Source of the DNA: Euleptes europaea
Lineage: Eukaryota; Chordata; Lepidosauria; Squamata; Sphaerodactylidae
Assembly (NCBI RefSeq): GCF_029931775.1
Contig: NC_079312.1
Coordinates: 16,375,821 to 16,439,820 of the forward strand
Reading direction: 5' to 3'
Length of the DNA stretch: 64,000 nt
Shown here: positions 1 to 8,897 of the stretch, piece by piece
How positions within the stretch are numbered: the stretch's first letter is position 1
Layout of the letters: the number at the start of each line of letters is the position of its first letter
Translations under genes and position numbers: made by a program
Notes under the pieces: generated by a model
Database searches by the model: none
Told to the model about the DNA's origin: nothing
What the model saw: only the letters and a program-made list of their open reading frames with translations

Positions 1-425
1 GGGTGGTGGTGGCAACTGAAGAAGGGGCTAGAACCGGGAGTCAGGGAGGAGCACTGCGAGGCAGAGACTTGAGGCCCAAAGCTTCTGAATACGGCTGTGG
101 AAGGAAACTGAGTCCTGGGAGACTGTTTCTCCACATACCCCTTTAGGAATAGTATGTTTCAGCTCAGCTGCTTACATGGCCACCATGCAAGAGATAACGA
201 TTTCACAAAAAGTCTGCCCATGCACATCACCCAGAAAGAATAAGGTTCCATTTTCACAGTTTATCAAAAGTTCACTGCCTTGTTTAAAAAAATGTAAACA
301 CACATAACAACTTAAATCCATCACTTGAAGTCCTTGCCACCCCCTTAGGGCACCAGTGTTCCCAATTTGTTCTCCTGCATGTGGGAACAATCTTAGTAGA
401 TTTATTCTATTGTTATTATTTAAGC
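1..425. other. Unassigned sequence, no gene seen
   Basis: I see no conserved coding stretch, RNA gene or repeat family that I recognise here. Short open frames are present on both strands but show no domain-like composition. Confidence 0.4.
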
Positions 426-1018
426 CAGGGGTGGGGAACGTCAGGCCCAGGGGCCATATAAGGCCTGCGAAGTCATTTGGTCTGGCCCTTCATGGGTCCT
501 GGCAGATCTCTAGCTCAGAAGGATCTAAGACTGGCGATCTGCCCCCCCTCCCGCGGACAGGAATAGCCTCTATTCAAGGCGGATGTGAGTTTGTTTTGCC
601 GAGAAAAGGAACCTTTTCCCCCCCTTGCAGAAGAGTCATTAGCTATGGAGCTGCCAGGACTGCCCAAGAAACTGCGTTAACCCTTTTCCCTCTAAGTCCT
701 GCAAAAGGGTGGGAAAGTGCTGGATCAGGGCATTACTGGTCCAGGCTCCTTCGCCTACAAGCCCCAAGCAGCTTGTCACTCACTCCGTCTTGTGCTTGCT
801 GCTCTGCCTGAATCTCTTGGGCCCAGCTGGGGACGGCAGAGCTCAAAGGCGAGTCACTCTATGCGGCAGTCACTCAGAGCCGTCTCCAGTCGTGCCTCTT
901 GGCTAAATGTTTGACCAAATATAGCAGGGTAATTTTTAAATTGATAATTTTGTATGGCCCGCGAATGATGTTATCAATATCCAAATGGCCTTGGCAGAAA
1001 AAAGGTGCCCCACCCCTG
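426..1018. mobile_element. Non-autonomous hAT-like DNA transposon
   Basis: The ends are inverted: the left begins CAGGGGTGGGGAACG and the right ends with the reverse complement of CAGGGGTGGGGCACC. Inside, the 'ggcctgcgaa' and 'ggcccgcgaatga' blocks near the two ends are typical of vertebrate hAT miniature elements. The flanks (atttaagc on the left, aataagc on the right) look like a decayed 8-bp target duplication. No transposase is seen, so it would have moved in trans. Confidence 0.65.
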
Positions 1019-1179
1019 AATAAGCTTTCCTAAGGGAGATCCTACTTTCTCTCGTGCTAACACAAATCTGTCACAGCCTTGAAGGTGCCACAAGTCTCCT
1101 TCTAGATTTGGTTAGAGTGGCCACCCCCTCAGGAACAGTTAACGAAATGGGCTTTGGCTAAAGCCGCTCTCATGTGTGA

Positions 1180-1870
1180 CCAAAGCTTAAGATATCCCTC
1201 GCTTCTGGGTAACCAGAGGACTTCGAACCCTTACAAGTGTGGGGCCCAACCTGTGGGTATGGCATAATGCTTCTCCTCAGCATGGATTTTCACGTGACTC
1301 CCGAGGGAGGCCTTCCGTTTCTACCTTTCCCCACATTTTGAGCACTCATTCTGCTCCTCCCTCGCGTGGGGTTTCTCATGCTGACGGAGCTGCCAATTGC
1401 TGCCCGACCTTTTCCCACACTCAGGGGACTTGCTTACCTTCTCTGTCAGGTGGGCTCCCTGGTGCGGGGGCAGGGGGGCGTTCTGACTAGAGCATTTGCC
1501 ACAATCCGAAGCACATCGATGTGGGTTCTCTCCTGTGTGGTTCTTCACATGTTGCAAGAGGTCGAAACGACAAGAGTAAGGCCTCCCACACTGAGAGCAC
1601 TTATATATTTTCTCTGCTATGTGAGTCCTCTCATGCGCCATCAAGGCCGAAGTCCCTTGAAACATTTGCCCACAATACAAACAAATATACGTTTTCTCTG
1701 CCATTTGTGGTTCCTCAAGTCAGTCCTATGACGGAAGCCGTTTTCACAGTCTTGGTCCGTCTGTGTTCTTTCAAGCTTCAAGAATCCCTCTTCCAATTCT
1801 ATATTTCTAGCATCTTCCTCCCAACGCAGTTTATTCTTCACAGGATCGCTCTGGCTACTGCCTGTCACCA
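1180..1870 (-). pseudogene. C2H2 zinc-finger gene relic
   Basis: On the minus strand, 1321-1704 encodes two good Cys2His2 fingers (cores CLYCGQMF...HERTH and CSQCGRPY...HVKNH). At least three degenerate fingers follow, which keep the spacing but have lost Cys or His residues. A further finger-like segment (CENGFRHRTDLRNHKW) lies upstream at about 1700-1760 in another frame. The linker TGENPH and the xHTxEKxYKC periodicity are typical of KRAB/SCAN-type zinc-finger proteins. A stop after CGER, lost ligands and a frame change make this a decayed last exon rather than a working gene. Confidence 0.7.
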
Positions 1871-1879
1871 GTCCTATTT

Positions 1880-2550
1880 GTTTGCATTTGGGGGCCCCCC
1901 CGGAAACAACTCTCTTCCAATCCTTTTAGAAGGTTGATCACCAATGCCCGCTTGCTCAGCTCTTGTTTGCAAAAAATTCTCCTCTGATTCCAGCACTTGG
2001 GTATTATATCCTGGAACAAAATTAGGACAGCATGAGCAACATCCCCCAAGGCAGTGATTACCCCTCATCCCTTCTAATTCAGTATTGAACACTGTATGCT
2101 GCAGTGGCTGGAGTATCAGACCATGACTAGGGAGACAAAAAGTGCATTCCTATTGAAAGTTACTCCCATCCTAGCCCATGGATTTCTGTGGATATAGACT
2201 GGATTATCCCTGCACAGGATGCCACCGTAAGGCAGCATTCAGATGTCACCATAAACTAGGTCTTGTTTAAGCCACAGTTTATGCAACAAACTCTAGTTAG
2301 CTTACCAAATGTAAGTAACAAGATCCCAATTTGCCCATAAAACCCTGGTTTGTCTGCTTCTTGCCCCTTCTCCCATCTACCCCCAGGATGAAGATTGGCC
2401 CTACACTGCCATCTCTACGGCCAATGGGACCAGAATAACGGCAATGTGAGAATTCTGATGTCACATCAAACCACAATTAATACAAGCCATGATTAACAAA
2501 CCAGCTACCAGTCTAGTTTGAAATCCAATTTCATTGCACACCAACAAACT
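1880..2550. other. Unassigned sequence, no gene seen
   Basis: AT-rich to neutral sequence with only short open frames and no recognised repeat family. Confidence 0.35.
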
Positions 2551-2589
2551 TGTAGATGACCCTACAACAAATTTGTAGGGTCATCTACA
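2551..2589. repeat. Perfect 17-bp-arm palindrome
   Basis: TGTAGATGACCCTACAA and its exact reverse complement flank a 5-base loop (CAAAT). It sits just upstream of a tRNA-derived SINE and could be the remnant of a foldback insertion. Confidence 0.8.
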
Positions 2590-2599
2590 TTCAGATGTC

Positions 2600-2777
2600 A
2601 GGGGAGGGCCGCGGCTTAGCCGTAGAGAATCTGCAGAAGGTCCCAGGTTCAATCCCTGACATCTAGTAGGTGATGAGAAAAACCTCCATCCCAGACCCTG
2701 AAGAGCCCCCACCAGTCTGGGTGGACAAGTCTGACCTTGACAGACTAATGGTTTGATCCAATATAAGGCAGCTTTGC
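2600..2777 (+). mobile_element. tRNA-derived squamate SINE (type 1), diverged
   Basis: The B-box-like CAGGTTCAATCCCTG follows a degraded A-box region. The body ends with 'ggtttgatccaatataaggcagc', the usual 3' part of this family. It is more diverged than the other copies in the window (3245, 12866, 20271, 47066). Confidence 0.7.
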
Positions 2778-3244
2778 TTGCTTTTAAGGACCCGAAGTTA
2801 ATCTTATGTTTATAACGGTTATACGCCATTAACAGTGCAATCCTAAACACAGCTACACCTTTCCAAGCCCACCGACTTCCACAGACTTACATTTTGCCCA
2901 GGTGGTAGACTCAGATAGGGGCTTCAGTGACCAGTTCCTATCCTACACCCTGCCTTACTTGAAACTGTAAACTGCAGTATGCCTTATGTGTTTTGCTTAA
3001 CACTTATTGTCAAGCTCCAGGTCAGGGACAAATCCTTAAACTCTTTTCCTCTATACTTATTTAGAATATCACCACCCCTCTGCATATCCACTAGACATGG
3101 ATGCTGAAATGAACTGGTAAAATGAAAAGGAATCGATGCCTTTTAACCACTGCTGTGTTTGGAAACATATGCCGCTCTTTCTACATTTGCATATTGTGGA
3201 GTTTGTTGTTTTATTTCAATGTGTTGTAACCTGTCTCGGGATCA

Positions 3245-3442
3245 CATGTGAAGCTGCCTTACACTGAATCAGACCCTTGGTCCATCAAAGTCAGTATTGC
3301 CTACTCAGACCAGCAGCAGCAGCTCTCCAGGGTCTCAGGCAGAGGTCTTTCCCATCACCCACCTGCCTAGTCTCTTTAACTGGAGATGCCGGGGATTGAA
3401 CCTGGGACCTTCTGCATGCCAAGCAGATGCTCTACCACTGAT
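3245..3442 (-). mobile_element. tRNA-derived squamate SINE (type 1)
   Basis: The reverse strand reads tggtagagcatctgcttgg (A box) and ggttcaatccc (B box). It then runs through the family body to the tail gattcagtgtaaggcagc. A GATA/ATCG microsatellite follows at about 3448-3483. Confidence 0.8.
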
Positions 3443-3485
3443 AGTGCTGTACGATCGATAGATCGATCTATAGATAGATAGATAA

Positions 3486-3640
3486 CAATGGGTAGCTGTG
3501 TTTGCAGCAGTAGAAAAGAACACGAGTCCAGTAGCACCTTAAAGACTAACAAAATTCTTGGCAGAGTATAAGTCACAGTTCACAGATATCTGAAGAAGTG
3601 AGCTGTGACTCACAAAAGCTCACACCCTGCCAGACAGACA
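3486..3640. mobile_element. Penelope-like terminal repeat fragment
   Basis: It shares 'gagtccagtagcacctt' and 'agactaacaaaat' with the better copy at 9250-9458. It also carries a CTGAAGAAGTGAGCTGTG motif. Assignment to Penelope-like elements is from memory of such repeats in reptiles and is uncertain. Confidence 0.5.
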
Positions 3641-4400
3641 GACAGATACCGACAGACAGCGGATGGACCCACAGACAGGAAAGAAAGATGAAATGAAAAA
3701 TCTCTGGAGGTGAGGACTATTTTTGACACCTTTTTGACACCTTAGTAAGAAAACTAACTTCTCAGAGTGTGGGGAACGGCCCACAAGTCTGGAGGGCTCC
3801 TGGGAATGTCCCAATATTTTGATTTCAGCTTGGAAGGAGGGGTGTATTTCAAGATTATATTTCGCAGCAGGTGGGTGGCAGCGGAGAAAAGGTTACGAAT
3901 TTCCCCCGACAGCGGACGACAGACAGGGTGGGCAACGGGTCTCGTCCAGCAGGGTCTCCAGCTAGGCTTGCCAACCACCAGGCATGGCCTGGAGATCTAC
4001 CAGAATGACAACCAATCTCCAACCTACAGAAATCAGTTCCCCTGAAGAAAATGGCTGCTTTGGAGGGTGGCCTCTATTATACTACCCCTCACACTGAGAT
4101 CCCTCCCCTGCCTCTAAAGATCCCCAAAAAAATTTCCCAACCCAGAGATGGTAACGTCTCTATTGGTCGTATTTTAATCCCTTCCATTTCCCAAGAGCTC
4201 AACAGGCTGCATGCCCCCTCCGTTAGAACCACCCTGGACGATAATGAATGAATGCTTGGCTCGGTGAGAGTAAAGATTTGGCATCAGATCTTCCTCCAAG
4301 CAGCAGTAAAGCCGTAACCATTCCCCCCCCCCCCCAGTCTCCCACAAGGGTATCCTGAAAACTTCCTCGCAACCCGAGCAATTCCCGCTAAAGCTGCTAG
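3641..4400. other. Repeat-derived sequence, no gene seen
   Basis: A dispersed reptile repeat is recognisable at about 3965-4160 ('ggcttgccaaccaccagg', 'aaaatggctgctttggaggg'). Pieces of it recur near 6085-6145 and 55680-55790. The rest holds no supported feature. Confidence 0.45.
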
Positions 4401-4469
4401 CCTAAATATGCAACCATTGTTTGCTCAGAAGCGACAGCAAAAGGGAGCCAAGCCGAAATCCCACCCCCA

Positions 4470-4815
4470 CCCACCACCCCCAAGGAAGCCAGGCTGGGCT
4501 CCAGCTGCAGCAGCTCAATTCAGCCACGCCAGCAAAGAAGGCAGCGTCAAAAAGCTCCCAATCTCCACCAGCCCCCTCCCCCCAATATGCAGCCCCCTCC
4601 CCCCCAATATGCAGCCCCCTCCTTTTACCTGCGGGAAGTCGGTCGGTCGAGCTCAGGCGACCGAAGGACCTGCAAAGACGCGCACCGACCGCCGGAAACC
4701 CCCCCCCCCCCGCTCAAAGATTTGCTTGCAAGGGGGAAACACGTGTACGGAAGGACAATGCAGTCCGCTGCACTCGGCGACACGTGATCGAGGCGACACT
4801 TCCGTGAGGGGGGGG
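4470..4815. promoter_or_regulatory. GC-rich, CpG-containing possible promoter
   Basis: This is much richer in CpG than its surroundings (several CG steps in 4630-4700 and 4770-4805). It has an E-box-like CACGTG at about 4790, ETS-like ACTTCCG at 4798-4804 and C-runs. A 22-bp tandem duplication (CCCCCTCCCCCCAATATGCAG type) lies at about 4575-4620. No first exon could be tied to it, so promoter function is inferred from composition only. Confidence 0.3.
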
Positions 4816-4825
4816 ACTCATGGGT

Positions 4826-5037
4826 TTTTGGAGCTAGTATGGTTGTTCAGATCTCAGAAGCGAAGCAGGGTCATCCCTGGTTAGTATTTGGATGGGAGAC
4901 CACCAAGGAATAGCAGGGCTGCTGTGCAGAGGGAGGCACTGGCAAACCACCTCTGCTAATGTCTTGCCATGAAAACCCCAAAAAGGGGTCGCCATAAGTC
5001 GGCTGCGACTTGACGGCACTTTACATACACACACATG
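4826..5037 (+). mobile_element. 5S-rRNA-derived SINE with Bov-B-type tail
   Basis: The head matches the internal promoter part of 5S rRNA ('gatctcagaagcgaagcagg', 'tggatgggagacc'). The body ends with 'gtcgccataagtcggctgcg', 'acttgacggcacttta' and a CA microsatellite. This is the layout of 5S-Sauria-type SINEs, mobilised by Bov-B-like LINEs. Confidence 0.85.
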
Positions 5038-5049
5038 GTTATTCTAAGA

Positions 5050-5317
5050 CAGTGGTTCCCAACCTTTTTTTGACCAGGGACCACTAGGACTTTTGTGTTC
5101 GGTGCAGGGACCCCAAGGTTCAACATAAAAATCCCGGGAATTTGAAAATAAACTTTAATCATAACTGTTAGTGAAACATTAAACTTAGAATAATATTTGA
5201 ATATATATATTTTATAATAGAGAACTTTTAATTGAAAATATTAATTTATTATGGGTTTATAACTTTGTTTCGCGGACCTTAATTTAGTTCTCGCGGACCC
5301 CTGGTTGGGAACCAGTG
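5050..5317 (+). mobile_element. hAT-type MITE with perfect target duplication
   Basis: The terminal inverted repeats begin CAGTGGTTCCCAACC. They are flanked on both sides by the identical 8 bp TTCTAAGA (5042-5049 and 5318-5325), the hAT hallmark. The interior is AT-rich and non-coding. A second copy in the opposite orientation is at 9746-10030. Confidence 0.9.
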
Positions 5318-5324
5318 TTCTAAG

Positions 5325-5453
5325 AGATGGATTGACAGCCTTCAATTTGCAAGATCTGAGCAAGGCTGCCAAAGACAGGACGTTTTGGAGGACTTTCATT
5401 CATAGGGTCCCCATGAGTCGGAAGCGACTTGACGGCACTTAAGACACACCTGG
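5325..5453 (+). mobile_element. Bov-B (RTE) LINE 3' end
   Basis: The stretch ends 'catgagtcggaagcgacttg' 'acggcactta', the characteristic Bov-B 3' terminus. The upstream 'gccaaagacaggacgttttg' fits the end of the ORF2 region. It is heavily 5' truncated. Confidence 0.7.
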
Positions 5454-5469
5454 TTACTTTGTTTCAGCC

Positions 5470-6095
5470 TAAGGAGAGGCTTACTTAACTGCCGTTGTAT
5501 GTGCGTTTTCTGTTGTTTCCCCTCCTTTGTGGAATGGCCTGCCTGAGGAAGTTAAGAAGGCTCCTACTTTCTGGGCATTCTGCAAAGAAATTCTGCATTC
5601 TCCAGAAGTGGAACAAATGTTTTAAATAAACAAGCGACGCGTATAGTTCTAAGACAAATTTTATTTCGGTATTGGTTTATTGTGACAGTTTTTTCTATTC
5701 ACAATTGTTTTAATAGAGTAATTCATAGAATACGTGATATAATCAAGACAGAGGAATATCAACCAGAGTAAGCTTGGGAAGTCAAAGTAAATTGAGAAGA
5801 TACGACTATTCTTTGTATAGACTGAAAGTCTCAGTGAAGAAATTTTGACATTGTTTGATTTTGGATCTCAATTATAACTTAAATTTGTTCTTTTGTGTTT
5901 CTTAATAAAGCTAAATTTTAAAAAACTGCCTTTGTATGTGCGTTTTCTGTTGTTTCCCCTCCTTTATGGAATGGCCTGCCTGAGGAAGTTAAGAAGGCTC
6001 CTACTTTCTGGGCTTTCTGCAAAGAAATTCTGCAGATTCTCCAGAAGTGGAATAAATGTTTTAAATAAACGATGCATATAGTTCTAAGATCAGTT
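5470..6095 (+). repeat. Direct duplication of a LINE-like tail around an AT-rich segment
   Basis: About 150 bp at 5495-5650 ('tgtatgtgcgttttctgttg' through 'ttttaaataaac...tagttctaaga') recurs at 5932-6090 with few differences. Between them lies an AT-rich 280-bp stretch ending 'aataaagctaaattttaaaa'. The 'ggaatggcctgcctgaggaag' block is a common squamate LINE-tail motif. The layout suggests a tandem or serial insertion of one LINE family. Confidence 0.6.
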
Positions 6096-6680
6096 GTAAT
6101 TCCAGGAGATCTCCAGCCCTCACCTGGAGGATGGCAAGCCTATCAAGGTGTATGATTTTGAGTGGTCTAAAGCTTATTTGGGGGCAAAGCTGCCTGGAAT
6201 TTCTTAATCTGCATTTTTCCTGGAGTGCCCCACTTTGGAGTAGTCAAAAGCAAAAACTAGGCTTTGACCAAGGAACAGTATAGGTCCCTTGTAGAGTCCC
6301 CTGAATGGGGTGGTAGTGGTGTATGAGTTGTGGTAATCCAAGGGGTTTTGGCAAGTGTGGTTTTTAAGTATCATCCAAATTTGTGGTTGGATTTAGGAAT
6401 AAGGAACTGGGAACCAAAATCAGCCTCCTGCATGATCCTGCCTCTCCCATTTCCTTCAAATCCTTCTCACTCCCCCTCCTTTTCTTTGGATCCTTTGGCA
6501 CAATCCCCCCTTCCTATTTCCCTACAGAAATGGGAATGAATGCAGATTCTTTCCATTTATCCCTGCCTCCACTTCCCTCATGACAAAGGTTATTGTGCAA
6601 GCTCTTCAGGTCAGGCTCCTGCCTTCCTGCACTCCACCAAGTGTCATGTATATAGATGGCCCTTTAAAAATAAATCAAAA
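6096..6680. other. Unassigned sequence, no gene seen
   Basis: Apart from a short dispersed-repeat piece at the start (about 6085-6145), I recognise nothing here. Confidence 0.35.
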
Positions 6681-6681
6681 G

Positions 6682-6892
6682 TGCCCTGACCTGGATGACC
6701 CAGGCTAGCCTGATCTGGTCAGATCTCAGAAGCTAAGCAGGGTCAGCTGTGTAGTATTTGGATGGGAGACCACCAAGGAATACCAAGGTTGCTGTGCAGA
6801 GGAGGGCACTGGCAAACCACTGCCATGAAAATCCCAAAAAGGGGTCGCCATAAGTCGGCTACAACTTGACGGCACTTTACACACACACACAA
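6682..6892 (+). mobile_element. 5S-rRNA-derived SINE with Bov-B-type tail
   Basis: A good 5S-like head ('cagatctcagaagctaagca', 'ggatgggagaccaccaagg') is followed by the 'ggcaaaccactgccatgaaa' body. The Bov-B-type terminus ends in (CA)n. Confidence 0.88.
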
Positions 6893-6935
6893 AAGTGGTG
6901 GGCATTGTGTGTGTGAAAGTGTGTTCTCTTTGGGT

Positions 6936-7067
6936 GAAAACGCATGGTCGCTTTATCCTCCTTTAATCCCTGTTTCAGCCAGGATCGAACGCATGCGTTT
7001 CGCCTAATGTGCGTTCGATCCTGGCTAAAACAGGGATTAAAGGAGGATAAAGCGACTATGCGTTTTC
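6936..7067. mobile_element. Foldback MITE, almost perfect hairpin
   Basis: Two arms of about 60 bp (start GAAAACGCATGGTCGCTTTA) are near-perfect reverse complements separated by about 10 bases. The palindrome has no coding capacity. The superfamily cannot be set from the ends alone. Confidence 0.75.
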
Positions 7068-7186
7068 GACCTTTGCCTCCTCCATATGTAGGGAAGAGGA
7101 GGGATCTAAGATTTTCTCCTTCCCCAGTTTCTTGTAGAAGTGGGATGGTATTATCACCAAATTGTCTGAATTCTAGAATTCACACT

Positions 7187-7469
7187 GGCCTTTTATGCAC
7201 GGACGCTTTCTCGCGGTCACTCCCAACGACTGCTTTGGGGCTTCCCTTTTGATTATGCATGCCTTTCCCAACCATCAGAGGTTGCCTCGTTCTCCCTGTG
7301 CATTTTGCCTGAGGTTTTCCAGATGCTGTGTTAGCCAGAATCTGGAAAATGTGGGCAAAATATGCAGGGAGAGCGAGATGACCGGACAGAAAAGGCATGC
7401 ATAATCAAAAGGCAGCCCCAAAGCAATCAGCGGGGGTGACCGCGGGGAAATGTCATCGCATAAAAGGCC
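7187..7469. mobile_element. Foldback-type MITE with GGCCTTTTATGC ends
   Basis: The ends are inverted (GGCCTTTTATGC at 7187 and GCATAAAAGGCC ending at 7469). The interior folds back imperfectly: 'cttttgattatgcatgcctt' near 7247 pairs with 'ggcatgcataatcaaaag' near 7394. No clear target duplication is visible, and the superfamily is unassigned. Confidence 0.65.
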
Positions 7470-7499
7470 TCTAATAAGATTTTAAACACTGAAACCCAG

Positions 7500-7625
7500 T
7501 GTGCTACAGCACACAGTGGGATGGACTCAGACTGGTGAGTCCTGGGTTCAAATCCCTGCTCAGCCATAAAGCTCACCGGCTGTTGACCTAAATTACCTCA
7601 CAGGGCTGTTATAAGGAATAAAATG
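7500..7625 (+). mobile_element. MIR-like tRNA-derived SINE fragment
   Basis: The B-box-like GGGTTCAAATCCC is followed by 'gctcagccataaagctcac' and 'acctcacagggctgttat', the conserved central part of this SINE class. Confidence 0.6.
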
Positions 7626-7629
7626 CAAC

Positions 7630-8379
7630 CGCGCCCTGTTCCTTAGAGACACAATAAGGGAATAAAACAGAGAGATGGCCATGTGGGTGAAAAAGGTTTA
7701 GGATGATACTGAAGAGAGACCCAAAAGCAAGTGCAAGAGAAACCTTTAATACAAGTACACATTGAAAACATCCCCAATGGTGCCCAAAGAGGGGGCAAAT
7801 TTACATCAGAAAGAGGGCAAAGTAGAGGAATGGGTGAAACCTCCCCCTCTCCTCTGGCATTGCTCCGTATTCCATATCCCCCCCCAACCTATGCTGAAAC
7901 AAAAGTAAAGAAGAGCGATCTTCAAGACTGGTCTTCAAGCATCTGACTTAGTTTTCCCTCAGAACATAATAAGGAATGAACTTTTATGCCTACATGGTGG
8001 GGGGGAAGATAGCTATAATAATTGTGTGCAGTCAAGTCGCAAGTGACTCATGGTGACCCCACGAAGCTCCACCTCATGGGGTTTCAAGGCAAGGGATGAG
8101 CACAGGTGGTTCACTATTGTCATAGGCAGGATTGAAGGGCATGCAGCCTGCTGGTCTATCTATTCACAGCTCTCCTTCAAAACAGATCTGTTGTTATTTG
8201 TGAAAGTTAATTGTCTCTATGAAATAAGTTACAGAGAAAAGGGAATGCTGGGAAATGGAGGGAGAAAACTGACTTCAGTCATTTTGGTGACTGGGAAATG
8301 GCCTTTGTAGAACTATAGCACCAGGCTCTTAAGAAATAATATTTTTTATAATTAACGGTCCTGGTGTGAACAGACTGTC
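7630..8379. other. 3' flank of the TRIM gene, with a SINE/LINE tail fragment
   Basis: The stretch 8022-8125 is a minus-strand Bov-B/5S-SINE tail ('gcagtcaagtcgcaagtgac', 'ggggtttcaaggcaaggga'). The rest has no recognised feature. As the downstream flank of the minus-strand TRIM gene it should contain the 3' UTR and poly(A) site, which I could not place. Confidence 0.4.
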
Positions 8380-8897
8380 TCAAGAAGAGAGTTCGAGGCG
8401 GCCTTTGAGGCGCACCCAAAATAAGGGAAGGAGGGCCTCTTCGGAGAAGGAAGTTTCCGAGAAAGTGCAGAGAGGGGTTGCTGTGTCGGCATCAAGAAAG
8501 GCCACCTGCCCCCCCTCACAGTTCAGACACACTCGGATCCTCTGGAGTTCCCCAATCAGGGAGAGTGGACAATAATTGGGCTTGCGGGCTATCCTGTAGT
8601 AGCCCCCCCACTTCCCCACAGCCCAGATCCCTTCCTCGGGGCTGAAGATGACCTCTCCCTTCCTCCTCACAGACTTTCTGGCCACCCCCACAGCCCATTC
8701 TTCCTCGCTCCCCACAAGGACTTCCCAGAAATGGCGGCCTGCTGTGAATCCCTCGCGGCCCAGCACGGCGCCGTATTTGTCAAATCGTTCAGGACTGTCA
8801 GGAAGGTCTTGAACTTTGTCTTCCCATCTGATGCTTTTCCAATCCTGGGACAGGACGATTTTGCGATTGGCTGTGCCCAAATCCAGAGTCACGTTTT
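8380..8897 (-). CDS. TRIM gene A, exon 7: PRY-SPRY (B30.2) domain
   Basis: The exon begins after a CAACAG acceptor with [20 protein letters not shown] (PRY). The SPRY core follows with [27 protein letters not shown] and [15 protein letters not shown], and it closes [15 protein letters not shown]. These are the standard substrate- or ligand-recognition motifs. The domain appears full length with no internal stop. Confidence 0.92.

Noticed and set aside
1321-1704. Functional zinc-finger protein
   Set aside because: Several fingers have lost Cys or His residues and the frame ends within a finger, so it was called a pseudogene.
4826-5037. 5S rRNA gene
   Set aside because: Only the internal promoter part resembles 5S rRNA. 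It continues into a SINE body and Bov-B tail, and the same structure recurs six more times.
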